A stretch of DNA of 64,000 nucleotides from Acinetobacter pecorum (lineage in GTDB: Bacteria; Pseudomonadota; Gammaproteobacteria; Pseudomonadales; Moraxellaceae). Shown here piece by piece: positions 8,682 to 18,462 of this stretch (the stretch's first letter is position 1; each line of letters begins with the position of its first letter). Position numbers and translations under genes: made by a program. Location of the stretch: positions 1 through 64,000 of the forward strand of contig NZ_JACSPT010000017.1 in assembly GCF_014837015.1 (NCBI RefSeq), written 5' to 3'. Below the pieces are notes generated by a model, which was given only the letters and a program-made list of their open reading frames with translations, searched no databases and had not been told where the DNA came from.

Positions 8682-10958
8682 TTAGGCCGGTTCAGCTGTC
8701 TGGTCTTCAAAAACTTCAAGTTTTAAGCCGACTGCCTTACCATTTTCTTTCTTAACAGACACCGCAACATTACCACCATTTTCAGCCAGCTCACCAAACA
8801 GGATCATTTCAGCCAACGGTTTTTTCAGGTGTTCCTGAATCAGACGCTGCATTGGACGTGCACCCATCAAACGGTCATAGCCATGTTCAGCCATCCATTC
8901 ACGTGCGCTCTGATCCACTTCGAGCATGACTTTTTTATCATCCAGTTGTGCCTGGAGTTCTGTCAGGAATTTATCTACAACATTTTCAATAATGCTGCTT
9001 GGTAATGCCTTGAACTGAATCACGCCGTCGAGACGGTTACGGAATTCCGGCGAGAAGGCTTTCTTCATCGCTTCCTGATTATCGTTACTATTGTCTTGTT
9101 CCATGAAACCGATGCTGGCACGAGAAATACTCTCAGCACCAATATTGGTGGTCAGTACCAAGACCACGTTACGGAAGTCAGATTTACGCCCGTTATTATC
9201 GGTCAATGAACCATGGTCCATGATCTGCAATAACAGGTTAAATACATCTGGATGTGCTTTTTCGATTTCATCAAGAAGTAATACACAGTGCGGATTTTTG
9301 TGAATCGCATCGGTGAGCAAGCCACCCTGATCAAAACCGACATAGCCGGGAGGTGCGCCGATCAGACGGGACACTGCATGGCGTTCCATGTATTCCGACA
9401 TATCAAAACGCACCAGTTCCACACCCATCTGTTTCGCGAGCTGCTTGGTCACTTCGGTTTTACCAACACCTGTAGGACCCGCAAAGACAAAACTACCTAC
9501 AGGCTTATCTGGAGACTTCAAACCGGCACGTGACAACTTAATTGCAGATGCCAAGGCCTCAATAGCTTCATCCTGTCCAAACACCACACGTTTCAGATCT
9601 CGCTCAAGATTTTCCAGCACACTCTTGTCATCTTTAGAGACCGTTTTTGGTGGAATACGCGCAATTTTAGAAACGATGTCTTCAATATTTTCTACCGTAA
9701 TTAAACTGTCATCTTGCTCCGCTTTAAGACGGCGCTGTGCACCGGCTTCATCAATCACATCAATCGCTTTATCTGGCAGGAAGCGGTCGTTGATAAATTT
9801 TGCAGATAGCTCTACTGCAGATACCAGAGCTTGATCGTCATACTCCACATGATGGAAATCTTCAAATTTCGATTTCAGACCACGTAGGATATCAATGGTT
9901 TCTGAAATAGAGGGTTCATTCACATCAATTTTCTGGAAACGGCGTGATAAAGCATGATCTTTCTCAAAGACCTGGCGGTATTCCTGGAAAGTGGTTGAGC
10001 CAATGCAACGTAAAGAACCATTTGCCAGCGCCGGTTTGATCAGATTCGATGCGTCCATAGTGCTGCCCATGCTCGAACCTGCACCAATAATCATGTGAAT
10101 TTCATCAATAAACAGCACTGCTTCTGGTTTCTTTTTCAACGCATTTAAAAGCTGTTTCAAGCGTTTTTCAAAATCACCACGGTATTTGGTTCCTGCTACC
10201 AAAGCACCAATATCCAGGCTGAAGATTTCAGCATTTTCCAAGGGTTTTGGCGCTTTACCATTAACAATCAACCAGGCCAGACCTTCAGCAATCGAGGTTT
10301 TACCAACTCCCGGATCACCGACAAGCAGCGGGTTATTTTTACGACGGCGGCAAAGGATTTGCGCGGCACGCTCAATTTCTTTTTCACGACCAATCAGTGG
10401 ATCAGTCTTGCCTTTTTGTGCTTCCACATTCAGGTTAGTCGTATAAAGCTCAAGTGGACCTGAACTCGCTGAAGATGTGGATTCGCCATCTAGGTCCTCA
10501 ATCTCTTCTTCAGATTGCACGTCTTCTTTACGCGTACCATGAGACAAGTACTGGGTCAGCGTCAATCGGTTAATCTGATGGCGTTTCAGCAGATAGACCG
10601 CAAATGAATCACGCTCAGAATACATGGCTACCAGAATATCGGCACCTTCTACAGTACGATCACCGCCGCTTGACTGCACGTGAAAAATCGCGCGTTGCAA
10701 GATCCGGTCAAAGCTTTCTGTCGGGTGTGGTGCCTGGTCACTATTTTCACCAAGTTTAGGGGTATGTTGTTCTACGTACTCTTCTAATTCCTTACGCAGC
10801 ACGATAATATCCGCGCCACATGCTTTCAGGGCATTTACGGCGGAATCATTGTCGAGCAAGGCCAACAATAAATGTTCTACGGTCAGGAACTCATGTCTCT
10901 TTTGACGAGCCATGCTGACAGCCAAACGTAGTGATACTTCTAATTGACGACTGAGCAT
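8682..10958 (-). CDS. clpA: ATP-dependent Clp protease ATPase subunit ClpA
   Basis: ClpA unfolds proteins and threads them into ClpP. The 758 residues match E. coli ClpA. An N-terminal double Clp repeat domain (about 1-145) is followed by AAA+ module 1 (Walker A GDPGVGKT at 214-221, VLFIDEIH Walker B) and AAA+ module 2 (GPTGVGKT at 494-501, LLLDEIEKAH). An I-G-F tripeptide near residue 620 is the ClpP-docking loop, where E. coli has I-G-L. An acidic, serine-rich linker follows the N-domain. It lies 9 bp downstream of clpS, as usual, and ends at a terminator. Confidence 0.96.
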   Translation of the reverse strand: MLSRQLEVSLRLAVSMARQKRHEFLTVEHLLLALLDNDSAVNALKACGADIIVLRKELEEYVEQHTPKLGENSDQAPHPTESFDRILQRAIFHVQSSGGDRTVEGADILVAMYSERDSFAVYLLKRHQINRLTLTQYLSHGTRKEDVQSEEEIEDLDGESTSSASSGPLELYTTNLNVEAQKGKTDPLIGREKEIERAAQILCRRRKNNPLLVGDPGVGKTSIAEGLAWLIVNGKAPKPLENAEIFSLDIGALVAGTKYRGDFEKRLKQLLNALKKKPEAVLFIDEIHMIIGAGSSMGSTMDASNLIKPALANGSLRCIGSTTFQEYRQVFEKDHALSRRFQKIDVNEPSISETIDILRGLKSKFEDFHHVEYDDQALVSAVELSAKFINDRFLPDKAIDVIDEAGAQRRLKAEQDDSLITVENIEDIVSKIARIPPKTVSKDDKSVLENLERDLKRVVFGQDEAIEALASAIKLSRAGLKSPDKPVGSFVFAGPTGVGKTEVTKQLAKQMGVELVRFDMSEYMERHAVSRLIGAPPGYVGFDQGGLLTDAIHKNPHCVLLLDEIEKAHPDVFNLLLQIMDHGSLTDNNGRKSDFRNVVLVLTTNIGAESISRASIGFMEQDNSNDNQEAMKKAFSPEFRNRLDGVIQFKALPSSIIENVVDKFLTELQAQLDDKKVMLEVDQSAREWMAEHGYDRLMGARPMQRLIQEHLKKPLAEMILFGELAENGGNVAVSVKKENGKAVGLKLEVFEDQTAEPA

Positions 10959-10967
10959 GTAACCCCC

Positions 10968-11381
10968 TTAATCTTTAGGCTCTATTTGGCAAAGTAACGG
11001 ATGACCTTGTGATCGAGCATAATTATTGACTTGGTTCGCTTTGGTCTCCGCAATGTCTCGAGGATAGACCCCAGCTACACCCTTTCCTTCATAATGTACA
11101 GTTAGCATTACTTGTGTAGCTTGGTCAAGATTCATTGCAAAGTATTGTTGTAAAATTTCAATTACAAACTCCATCGGGGTGTAGTCATCATTTAATAAAA
11201 CGACAGCATACAATGGAGGGCGTTTCAATTCTGGCGGCGCAGTCTGTACAGCCAAGTCAGAATCACCTTCTTCAGAAGGTTCATTTGCTAAACGGGGGCT
11301 GATATGCCAATCAACAATTCCAGACTCATTAAAAGAGTTTTTAATATCACTTAAACACATTTGACGTTTATTGCTTGGCAT
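10968..11381 (-). CDS. clpS: ClpS adaptor
   Basis: ClpS binds ClpA and delivers N-end-rule substrates. The core matches the family: [19 protein letters not shown] followed by a TQ-x-M-L-x-V-H-x-E-G-K-G-V segment and a C-terminal I-A-E-T-K-A motif. At 137 residues it has an N-terminal extension of about 35 residues compared with E. coli (106 aa); a later start is possible, but no internal ATG with a good ribosome binding site stands out. It directly precedes clpA. Confidence 0.94.
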   Translation of the reverse strand: MPSNKRQMCLSDIKNSFNESGIVDWHISPRLANEPSEEGDSDLAVQTAPPELKRPPLYAVVLLNDDYTPMEFVIEILQQYFAMNLDQATQVMLTVHYEGKGVAGVYPRDIAETKANQVNNYARSQGHPLLCQIEPKD

Positions 11382-11399
11382 AAGATTTATATTTCACAC

Positions 11400-12149
11400 T
11401 TAATTTGCATTTGCTTCGGTTTTCGGAATTTCTGACAAGGAGGCAGCCTGATTTTCGACTGCTTTGCCCTGTTCCCAACTAAAACGACGAATTACAGGTT
11501 TGGCACCAGTAAGACGCACTTCAATAAATTCAGGCTTAAAGCCTTTAGGCATGGTCCAGCGGCCTGTGAGTCGCTCATAATTTTCAAAATTGAAGTTTTT
11601 ATCCTCTAATGGCACGACCAGAATTTCAGTGCCTTTAATCAGGCGCAATTCTACGCTACCTGAAGCACGGCTTTTACTTGGACTCACCTGCACCAGATCA
11701 ATCTGATATTCAAAGGCATTTTCGGGTAAAGGTTTGATTGACAGATTTTGAACTGCCAATGCCAAACCACCACGCTGACGCAAAACCTCGCGATAAATGG
11801 TTCCCACGCTTTCAGCCTGAGTCTGTTCATCACGTGCCTTGGTCATGGCCAAATATAGATCATTAGCATTGCTGACCGCCAGATCACGTTCCTGAACCGC
11901 AGTATTCAAGTTTTTGTTCAATGTTTCCAGACTGGCTTTCTGTTTTTGTACCACTTCAACCAGTTGTTCCGCATCTGCATCAAAACCAACCGCAGTCAAA
12001 CCTTGCCGATGCCCGACGGTATAGCCCAGTAGACCACTCCCAAGAATCAGAACAGCAGCACCGGTTACTAATGGTGTGTTGCCTTTCATCCATGATTTCT
12101 TTGTATCGGGTTCCTGAGCGATCGTCATGTTTAACTCATTATTCGGCAT
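11400..12149 (-). CDS. membrane-anchored protein, DUF6776-like
   Basis: About 249 residues from the ATG at 12149. The frame is open to 12242, but that start would overlap argC and lacks a good ribosome binding site. A single hydrophobic segment at about residues 25-48 (VTGAAVLILGSGLLGYTVGH) acts as anchor. A coiled-coil-like stretch (about 60-115) and a globular C-terminal domain follow, the latter probably periplasmic. The layout matches small gammaproteobacterial families of unknown function (DUF6776 is my best guess). It lies between argC and clpS on the same strand, 18 bp from clpS. Confidence 0.65.
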   Translation of the reverse strand: MPNNELNMTIAQEPDTKKSWMKGNTPLVTGAAVLILGSGLLGYTVGHRQGLTAVGFDADAEQLVEVVQKQKASLETLNKNLNTAVQERDLAVSNANDLYLAMTKARDEQTQAESVGTIYREVLRQRGGLALAVQNLSIKPLPENAFEYQIDLVQVSPSKSRASGSVELRLIKGTEILVVPLEDKNFNFENYERLTGRWTMPKGFKPEFIEVRLTGAKPVIRRFSWEQGKAVENQAASLSEIPKTEANAN

Positions 12150-12175
12150 TTTGATCTCTGTTTGCTTTATACAAG

Positions 12176-12207
12176 ACACACATTTAAATGCAAATCTAAA
12201 TGTGTGT
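12176..12207. repeat. 11-bp inverted repeat between argC and the DUF6776-like gene
   Basis: ACACACATTTA and TAAATGTGTGT pair perfectly around a 10-nt loop. It lies 3' of argC on the minus strand but has no U-tract, so it may be an RNA-stabilising or processing hairpin or a weak terminator. Confidence 0.55.
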
Positions 12208-12225
12208 GAAGTTCTAATACGTTTT

Positions 12226-13275
12226 TTATGGTAATAAACCAATATTATTTAAGCCAGCATCTTCGGCAAAACCAAACATCAGGTTCATGTTCTGCACGGC
12301 CTGGCCTGCTGCACCCTTGACCAGATTGTCTTGTGCAACCAGAATGACCAGTTTAGCGGGTTGCGGCTTATACAGGGCAATACGCAACTGATTCGCTCCA
12401 CGCACTGAACGAGTTTCAGGAGAACTGCCTGCTGGCATTACATCGACAAACTGTTCGTTGGCATAGAATGCTTCATACAGTGATTGAAGATCAGCTTGTT
12501 GACCTGCTTCAGTTAAATCGATATAGATGGTCGACAACATACCACGGATCATTGGCACCAAATGTGGTACAAATAAAATGTGATCAAACACATCTTTCTG
12601 ACCTGAAATATTTTCCAGTGCTTCGACAATTTCAGGATGATGGCGATGACCCGCTACACCATAGGCTTTAAAGTTATCGGCATTTTCAGAATAAATCATG
12701 CCCAGACTAGCTTTACGACCTGCACCTGATACACCCGATTTGGCGTCGATAATAATGCTTTCAGGTTTCACCAATGCTTCAGCTGATTTCAAGACAGGTG
12801 CCAGACCCAACTGAACTGTGGTTGGATAACACCCCGGATTTCCGATGACACTGGCCTTTTTAATTTCTTCACGATTTAGCTCAGATAAACCGTATACAGA
12901 ATCTTTTAACAGTTCTGGACATGCATGTTGCATGCCATACCATTTTTCAAACTGTCCAAGATTTTGTAAACGGAAATCTGCTGCCAAGTCAATCACTTTG
13001 GTATTTGCAGCAACCAGCTCTTCGGCATGTTTCATGGCGACACCATGCGGAGTTGCAAAGAAAACCACATCGCATGATTTTAATAGCTCAAGACTGAGAT
13101 CAGAAAATTGCAGATCAGTATGTCCACGCAAACTTGGAAACATGTCATCTACACGACGGCCTGCTTCAGTACGTGATGTCAGTGCTGTTACATTTACATC
13201 TGGATGTCGCAGTAAAAGACGCAAAAGTTCAACGCCTGTATAACCTGTACCACCCACAATACCCACTGAAATCAC
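12226..13275 (-). CDS. argC: N-acetyl-gamma-glutamyl-phosphate reductase
   Basis: ArgC reduces N-acetylglutamyl phosphate to the semialdehyde with NADPH in arginine biosynthesis. The 349-residue protein begins with the nucleotide-binding GGTGYTG (8-14) and has the catalytic cysteine C149 in [19 protein letters not shown] segment, conserved in the family, is also present. It is the type-1 (long) ArgC. No other arg gene is adjacent, and argF lies 6 kb to the left on the other strand. Confidence 0.95.
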   Translation of the reverse strand: MISVGIVGGTGYTGVELLRLLLRHPDVNVTALTSRTEAGRRVDDMFPSLRGHTDLQFSDLSLELLKSCDVVFFATPHGVAMKHAEELVAANTKVIDLAADFRLQNLGQFEKWYGMQHACPELLKDSVYGLSELNREEIKKASVIGNPGCYPTTVQLGLAPVLKSAEALVKPESIIIDAKSGVSGAGRKASLGMIYSENADNFKAYGVAGHRHHPEIVEALENISGQKDVFDHILFVPHLVPMIRGMLSTIYIDLTEAGQQADLQSLYEAFYANEQFVDVMPAGSSPETRSVRGANQLRIALYKPQPAKLVILVAQDNLVKGAAGQAVQNMNLMFGFAEDAGLNNIGLLP

Positions 13276-13426
13276 GATGATTACCTCAAATAAATGTTGC
13301 CTTTTATAAGGCTAGTATGACAGGAAGTTATGCTTTTCTAAACCATTTTGCTGGGGTTTGCTGGTTTTTTATAGGCTTTCAAAAGGTCCATATAAAATTT
13401 GCATTAAAATTAGTATTTATTAGTGG

Positions 13427-13786
13427 TTAGTCTGCTTTTGCTGTTGACCAGCTGCAATAGCATAGATAAATCGTAAATAAAAATGCCGGCAATGCCAACA
13501 ATACGATAGCGTCTAATCGAATAATAAATGGAATTAAGCCTATAATCGCTAGTAAAGTCCCCAGTGCTGAAATCCATTGAGAGATAGGCAGATGCTTCAC
13601 CCATAAAATACTCATATAAAAAAGTACACCCCAGGCTACCATCCCCGCCAACATGAATAACCTGTATGGCCATGGATACACAATGGGCAGACTTGGATTA
13701 AAAATACTCATGAGAAAAAGTACATAAAAGAAAAGTGCGGGAATTGATAGCATAAAAATTAAAATACTTGTCAGTAAGCGGTTCAT
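13427..13786 (-). CDS. small integral membrane protein, 119 aa
   Basis: Four hydrophobic segments (about 5-27, 40-60, 70-90, 92-112) fill nearly the whole protein, so it is an inner-membrane protein. There are few charged residues and no motif I recognise. It is separated from argC by about 150 bp and from the rhodanese gene by a terminator, so it is probably a single-gene unit. Function unknown. Confidence 0.6.
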   Translation of the reverse strand: MNRLLTSILIFMLSIPALFFYVLFLMSIFNPSLPIVYPWPYRLFMLAGMVAWGVLFYMSILWVKHLPISQWISALGTLLAIIGLIPFIIRLDAIVLLALPAFLFTIYLCYCSWSTAKAD

Positions 13787-13890
13787 ATTAGAATCTGATA
13801 TTGTTTTTGTTATCTTTGGAGTTTAACCTAAAATTTAAAAGGCTAACAATAAACTGTACTAAAATGCTTAGGCTATTTTAATTAAAAAAT

Positions 13891-13910
13891 AAAACCGCAT
13901 GTGCGGTTTT
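13891..13910 (-). terminator. terminator after the rhodanese gene
   Basis: AAAACCGCA and TGCGGTTTT form a 9-bp stem with a 2-nt gap. On the minus strand a T-rich run follows (AT-rich 13880-13890). Confidence 0.8.
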
Positions 13911-13925
13911 ATTTGACTTGATACA

Positions 13926-15518
13926 TTAGACAACAAAAAAACCATGGGTTGCATCTTTCGTTAATTGATCGACCAAACCGTATTCCCAATCCAAATATGC
14001 CTGCATCGCTTCCAAAGCGTTGTCAGTTCCTTCATACGGCCGCTTATAACGGTCAATTTGTGGGGATAAGGCTCGGATATCATCAGAGGTTAATTCAAAG
14101 CCTGCTTGTTGCCAGCCCGTGTTGCCGCCATCGAGTACCCATATTTTCTGTTCTTGAGCTAAATACGGTGCAATTTCCTCAGCAGCATATTGCGCCAAAA
14201 TTGCCGTGCTACAGGTCAGCACAATTACTTTTTTGGATTGAAATTCGGGCTCCTGAATCTTTTGAATCGCGTCAGCTTTTAATAACCATTGTGCACCGGG
14301 TAAATGGCCTTGCTTATAGTTTGCAAAGGTGGAGACATCCCAAATAGCAATATCCTCTTTCGCGAAGTGATTTAAGTCTTTAGCCGAAATAGTCTGGGCT
14401 AAATGCACATTTGGCAGTTTCGATTTCCAAACGCCCTGTTCTGTGAGGACCTGATTAAAATCGGTCTCTAGTACATACACCTCCCAGTTCATCTGCCCCA
14501 ACCAAGATGCCGTCATATATGCTCTCACCAAAAGGTGATCAATTAAGACAATTCGTGCACCCCGTACTGCAGCAGTATGATCGGTTTCCTGTACCAGTTG
14601 ACCACCCGCAACCCATCGTGATTCAGGTAAATGTCCCTGTATATATTCCTCTTCATCACGTACATCAAAAATATACGTCGTACGCGTCGTCTCTGTTTTA
14701 AATTCCTGTAGTTGTTCTAGGGTAATGGTTTTGACATGGGCTTTTTCTGCCAGTTCTTTAGCACTAAAAACCTGTTGCTCTGATATTGGAGCAATTTGAT
14801 CTTTATACGAGCGTTGCTGACCGTGCTCTAAGTTCTGGCCTGCTAACGTCCAGCCAATAGTCCCATTCCGCAATGCATAAACAGGATGTGGGATTTTGGC
14901 ATTGATTAAAGACTGGGTGCCAATAATACTCCGGGTTCGTCCAGCGCAATTTACAAGAATCGTGGTATTTTCATTTTTGACCAAGGCTGGTGCACGTAAA
15001 ACCAGTTCAGCACCCGGTACGCTTCTCCCGGTTGGGATACTCATAGTCTGATATTCATCGAAACGACGTGCATCTAGGATAATAATATTATCATTCGCAT
15101 CGATTTTAGCCTGTACATCTTCTGCACTTAGAGACGGCGTATGTTTAAAGTGCTCTACCCATTCACCAAATGCTTTACTCGCAGAGTTCACATCAATAAA
15201 TAACTCACCACCCTCCTGCTGCCAGGCTCTGACTCCGCCTACCAGGACATAAACCTGGGTGTAACCATACTGTGCTAATTTTTCTGCTGCGCGTTCAACC
15301 CGACCATCATTATCATCATAAAGAACGACTGTCGTTTCTAAGCGTGGAACACGATTTAAGATTTCTACTTCTAAACGTGATAGGGAAATATTGGTGGCAA
15401 ACAAAGGATGTGCTTGAGCATAAATGTGCTCCTCACGTAAATCGACAATAGCGATTTCTTTACCCGCCAGTAAAATTTCTCGGATTTGAACAGCATTTAA
15501 TGCTGGAATATTTGACAT
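13926..15518 (-). CDS. four-domain rhodanese-family sulfurtransferase
   Basis: The 530 residues contain four rhodanese homology domains, about 5-105, 125-235, 262-365 and 378-480. Cysteine stands in the active-site loop only in domain 2 (C191, in CAGRTRS) and domain 4 (C436, in CSTAIL); domains 1 and 3 have no catalytic cysteine. This looks like a duplicated inactive-active pair. The domain 2 loop has the arginine-rich form that binds a sulfur anion, whereas the domain 4 loop lacks basic residues and may be inactive or have another substrate. Cytoplasmic, without a signal peptide. An orphan sulfonate-type binding protein lies just upstream on the same strand. Confidence 0.85.
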   Translation of the reverse strand: MSNIPALNAVQIREILLAGKEIAIVDLREEHIYAQAHPLFATNISLSRLEVEILNRVPRLETTVVLYDDNDGRVERAAEKLAQYGYTQVYVLVGGVRAWQQEGGELFIDVNSASKAFGEWVEHFKHTPSLSAEDVQAKIDANDNIIILDARRFDEYQTMSIPTGRSVPGAELVLRAPALVKNENTTILVNCAGRTRSIIGTQSLINAKIPHPVYALRNGTIGWTLAGQNLEHGQQRSYKDQIAPISEQQVFSAKELAEKAHVKTITLEQLQEFKTETTRTTYIFDVRDEEEYIQGHLPESRWVAGGQLVQETDHTAAVRGARIVLIDHLLVRAYMTASWLGQMNWEVYVLETDFNQVLTEQGVWKSKLPNVHLAQTISAKDLNHFAKEDIAIWDVSTFANYKQGHLPGAQWLLKADAIQKIQEPEFQSKKVIVLTCSTAILAQYAAEEIAPYLAQEQKIWVLDGGNTGWQQAGFELTSDDIRALSPQIDRYKRPYEGTDNALEAMQAYLDWEYGLVDQLTKDATHGFFVV

Positions 15519-15555
15519 AAATGACTCAGATTTGCTTAGGCTATTTTATTAAATA

Positions 15556-15587
15556 TTAGAAGTCTCAATATGAATTGAGACTTCTAA
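15556..15587. terminator. 14-bp hairpin after the binding-protein gene
   Basis: TTAGAAGTCTCAAT and its complement form a perfect stem with a 4-nt loop between the binding-protein stop codon and the rhodanese start. The U-tract on the minus strand is weak, so partial read-through into the rhodanese gene is possible. Confidence 0.65.
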
Positions 15588-15591
15588 AAGT

Positions 15592-16584
15592 TTATTTCGC
15601 TTTAAAAATGTCGGATGCTTTTGCATCGATGGTGTGTGGAATTAGCTTTTCATTAAAGAATGCATCAGAAATCTGTTGCTGTTCCGCCATATCTTCTGCA
15701 ATAACGTTTTGCACGTTATAGCTACGATTAGCATTGGCTTGAAGTACAACGTCTGTAGGCAAGTTACCCCATAATGGCGCCAAAATTTTTGCTGCATCCT
15801 CAGGGTTTGCCTTCACCCAAGCTGCTTTTTCTTCAAGTGTTTGAATGATGGTATTGAGAATCGCCGGATTTTCCTGTGCAAATTTCTGAGCAGTCAAGTA
15901 GTAACGAATATAATTAGCATGACCTTCACCTGATGCCAAAACTTTTGCATTCTGAAGTACTGTACCACTTGAAACATACGGCTCCCATGTCACCCATGCA
16001 TCTACACCGCCATGTTCAAATGCTGCACGGCCATCTGCCGGACTTAACCACGCTGGCGTAATGTCTTTAAAACTTAAACCTGCTTGGTTTAAGGCTGCGA
16101 TGAGCAAATAATGGCTACCAGCAGCTTTAGTTACCGCAATTTTCTTGCCTTTTAAATCTGCAATAGTTTGAATTTTTGAGTTTTTCGGAATTAAAATTGC
16201 TTGTGCATTTGGAGATGCAGTTTCTTTTGCATAATAAGTGAGTTTTGCTTGAGCCGCCTGTGCGAATACAGGAACCGTATCTGCCACATCTGCAGTCACA
16301 TCTACACTTCCTACATTAAGCGCTTCTAACAGCGGTTGACCACTGGTAAATTCGTGCCAGCTGACTTTGACATTTTTTTCAGCCAGTTTTTTCTCAAGTT
16401 CACCAGACTCTTTAAGTAAAGTCATTAAAGTAGATGAACGTTGATAGCCGATACGTACATTCTCGGCTTTATAAACCGCATCATCTGCTTCTGGTGAAGA
16501 TTGTGCATTATCAGGCTTGCTACAAGCGCTTAAAAGTACGCTAAAAATTAAAGAGAAAACACATAAAAATCTAGAATAAACCAT
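15592..16584 (-). CDS. ABC transporter substrate-binding lipoprotein, SsuA/TauA-type
   Basis: The ATG at 16584 has a GGGGA ribosome binding site and begins a lipoprotein signal with lipobox LSAC (lipid cysteine at residue 21), so it is preferred to the longer frame opening at 16623. The mature protein is a type-2 periplasmic binding protein of the aliphatic sulfonate/taurine family: N-terminal VRIGYQRSSTL, an LNVGSVDV segment, a GKKIAVTKAAGSH segment and DAWVTWEPY. A sulfonate or related sulfur compound is the likely ligand. No permease or ATPase gene is adjacent, so it is an orphan unless partners lie elsewhere. The rhodanese gene follows at 73 bp. Confidence 0.85.
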   Translation of the reverse strand: MVYSRFLCVFSLIFSVLLSACSKPDNAQSSPEADDAVYKAENVRIGYQRSSTLMTLLKESGELEKKLAEKNVKVSWHEFTSGQPLLEALNVGSVDVTADVADTVPVFAQAAQAKLTYYAKETASPNAQAILIPKNSKIQTIADLKGKKIAVTKAAGSHYLLIAALNQAGLSFKDITPAWLSPADGRAAFEHGGVDAWVTWEPYVSSGTVLQNAKVLASGEGHANYIRYYLTAQKFAQENPAILNTIIQTLEEKAAWVKANPEDAAKILAPLWGNLPTDVVLQANANRSYNVQNVIAEDMAEQQQISDAFFNEKLIPHTIDAKASDIFKAK

Positions 16585-16762
16585 CGCGGTTTCCCCATCC
16601 AATAACCGCAGTGAAAAAACCAATGCGATCTGTTTAAATTGAAGGCATTCTAGAAAAGTGATATATGATTTAAAAATAATCTATTCTCATAAGGGATGCA
16701 GAAATTGTTCAAACATCCATCATATTTTTATCTCAAATAAATATCTAAAAATTAGAATTAGA

Positions 16763-17446
16763 TTAAATTTGATGCCACCAATACGGTAAAGGTGTAGTTT
16801 TTAACAATTGACGATGAATTTTAAATTCTGGATCATGCTTCGCCACTTCTGTCCAGAAGCGTGGGCTATGATCAAAATGTTTAGTATGCGCCAGTTCATG
16901 TATAGCAACATAACGCGTGATATTTTCAGGAAACAATACCAGCGCGCTATTCAACATAATGTCATACCTGGCAGAGCAGCTACCCCATCGGGTTTTGGGC
17001 TGCCGAATGTTGCAAATACTGAATGGCAAATCACATTGCTGCGAGACAAGCTTTAAATATGGAGGAAGCTGTTTTTTTGCGTAGGCAATCACAAAAGCCT
17101 TTAAATATTCTTCAGGATGTCGGTCACTGATCCAAAGCTGTAAATTTTTATGATCAAAAATGAAGTTGTTCTTCTGGCTTTGATAAGAAATTTGTACAGG
17201 TTCTTTTAGATTGAATAACCGCAGCTCACTCGGTAGCGTCCGGTCAATATTTTCGATTTTTTCTTGCTGGGATTGCCAGGTTTTAATCAGCCAGCTTTCA
17301 GATTGCTCAATAAAATGCCGTATCTGTTTTTTGCTGCAAAAAACTGGAGCGGTAAGACGGATCTGGCTCGCATCGACACGCAAACGCAGCCGTGTTGAAC
17401 GGACATTTCGGGTGATTTGAATTTCGGGTAAGTCGGATAAGGTCAT
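16763..17446 (-). CDS. YgjP-like zinc metallopeptidase domain protein
   Basis: A 227-residue protein of the YgjP/DUF45 family of SprT-like metalloproteins. The zinc motif HELAH has ligands at H183 and H187, and a third likely ligand H193 in FDHSPRFW. A TRWGSCS motif (152-158) and an N-terminal R-S-T-R-L-R-L-R-V segment are typical of the family. No signal peptide, so cytoplasmic. Family members are linked to DNA or protein quality control, but the substrate is not established. Single gene next to a dispersed repeat. Confidence 0.85.
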   Translation of the reverse strand: MTLSDLPEIQITRNVRSTRLRLRVDASQIRLTAPVFCSKKQIRHFIEQSESWLIKTWQSQQEKIENIDRTLPSELRLFNLKEPVQISYQSQKNNFIFDHKNLQLWISDRHPEEYLKAFVIAYAKKQLPPYLKLVSQQCDLPFSICNIRQPKTRWGSCSARYDIMLNSALVLFPENITRYVAIHELAHTKHFDHSPRFWTEVAKHDPEFKIHRQLLKTTPLPYWWHQI

Positions 17447-17469
17447 TTTTTATATTTAATCATTTTTTT

Positions 17470-17511
17470 AATCCTCCCCAACCCTCCTTTGTTAAAGGAG
17501 GGAGAAAAGCC
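17470..17511. repeat. dispersed palindromic repeat, copy A
   Basis: TAATCC(T/C)CC flank followed by CCCTCCTTT, 3-nt loop, AAAGGAGGG, then GAAAAGCCTTTA. The same arrangement, reverse-complemented, occurs at 61921-61976, and a related copy at 61866-61920. It lies in the gap between rpiA and the metallopeptidase gene. A further 9-bp hairpin (TTTTCTCCT and AGGAGAAAA) lies at 17637-17657 in the same gap. Confidence 0.7.
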
Positions 17512-17686
17512 TTTATAAAAATATGTAATAACGAGCTTTTCTTGCATAAAAGTTAAAGCAGAACTTTTACTCAGAGTTTGGGTAGATTTATTTACGATAA
17601 ACTCACTTCTTTCTATTTTCTACCACCTCTTTTACATTTTCTCCTAGAAGGAGAAAACTTAAGGCATGAAAAAAGGTGATCAAATC

Positions 17687-18358
17687 TTAAACCGCTGTAC
17701 GCTCTTCAATTCCATTATCAGTCGCGACAATTGCGATATCTGCTTTGTTGATCGCAAAGATACCGTTACACACTACCCCAGGAATATCATTGATGGTTTT
17801 TTCAAGCTCAAGTGCATTCAGGATATTCAGGTTATAAACATCTAAAATCACGTTACCGTTGTCAGTTACCACACCTTCACGATACGCAGGATCTCCACCT
17901 AAAGCGACCAGTTTACGCGCTACTGCAGAACGTGCCATCGGAATCACTTCTACCGGAAGCGGGAATTCACGGCCTAATTGCCCTACCCATTTTGAATCAT
18001 CTACGATACACACGAATTTTTTCGCGATAGAGGCAACAATTTTTTCGCGAGTCAGTGCTGCGCCACCACCTTTGATCATATGCATATGACGGTCAATTTC
18101 GTCCGCACCATCGACATAGGCATCTAGACCACCCACGCTGTTCATATCAACAACTTCAATGCCGAGCTTTTTCAGGCGCTGTGCTGTCGCTTCCGAACTG
18201 GCTACCGCAGCTTCCAATTGCAGCTCAGGTAAAAGCTCAATTAAAAAGTTCACAGTGCTACCTGTACCTACGCCTAAAATACCCCCTTTTGGCAAGTGTT
18301 TTAAAGCCGCTTTGGCTGCAGCTTGCTTTTTCTCATCTTGGGTTGCATATAGACTCAT
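17687..18358 (-). CDS. rpiA: ribose-5-phosphate isomerase A
   Basis: RpiA interconverts ribose 5-phosphate and ribulose 5-phosphate in the pentose phosphate pathway. The family motifs [17 protein letters not shown] and [11 protein letters not shown] are all present. From the ATG at 18358 the protein has 223 residues (E. coli 219). An in-frame TTG four codons earlier lacks a ribosome binding site, whereas GAGTGAAG precedes the ATG. Divergent from ilvA with about 100 bp between them. Confidence 0.94.
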   Translation of the reverse strand: MSLYATQDEKKQAAAKAALKHLPKGGILGVGTGSTVNFLIELLPELQLEAAVASSEATAQRLKKLGIEVVDMNSVGGLDAYVDGADEIDRHMHMIKGGGAALTREKIVASIAKKFVCIVDDSKWVGQLGREFPLPVEVIPMARSAVARKLVALGGDPAYREGVVTDNGNVILDVYNLNILNALELEKTINDIPGVVCNGIFAINKADIAIVATDNGIEERTAV

Positions 18359-18462
18359 GGCTTCACTCAACTATTTTGGACTTTTGCAGTATTTTCGAAC
18401 CGCAAAGCTGTCTGGTTTGTTACAATAAGCCCCTATTTTAAACTGTTAGATGGAAAATTAAC

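Noticed and set aside
9388..9834. 148-codon plus-strand open frame inside clpA
   Set aside because: It lies wholly antisense to a well-supported clpA, has the serine-rich composition of a shadow frame, and has no motif or ribosome binding site.
12150..12242. N-terminal extension of the DUF6776-like protein into the argC end
   Set aside because: The extension is basic and aromatic, overlaps argC and the 12176-12207 hairpin, and has no good ribosome binding site. The ATG at 12149 leaves a normal membrane-anchored protein.
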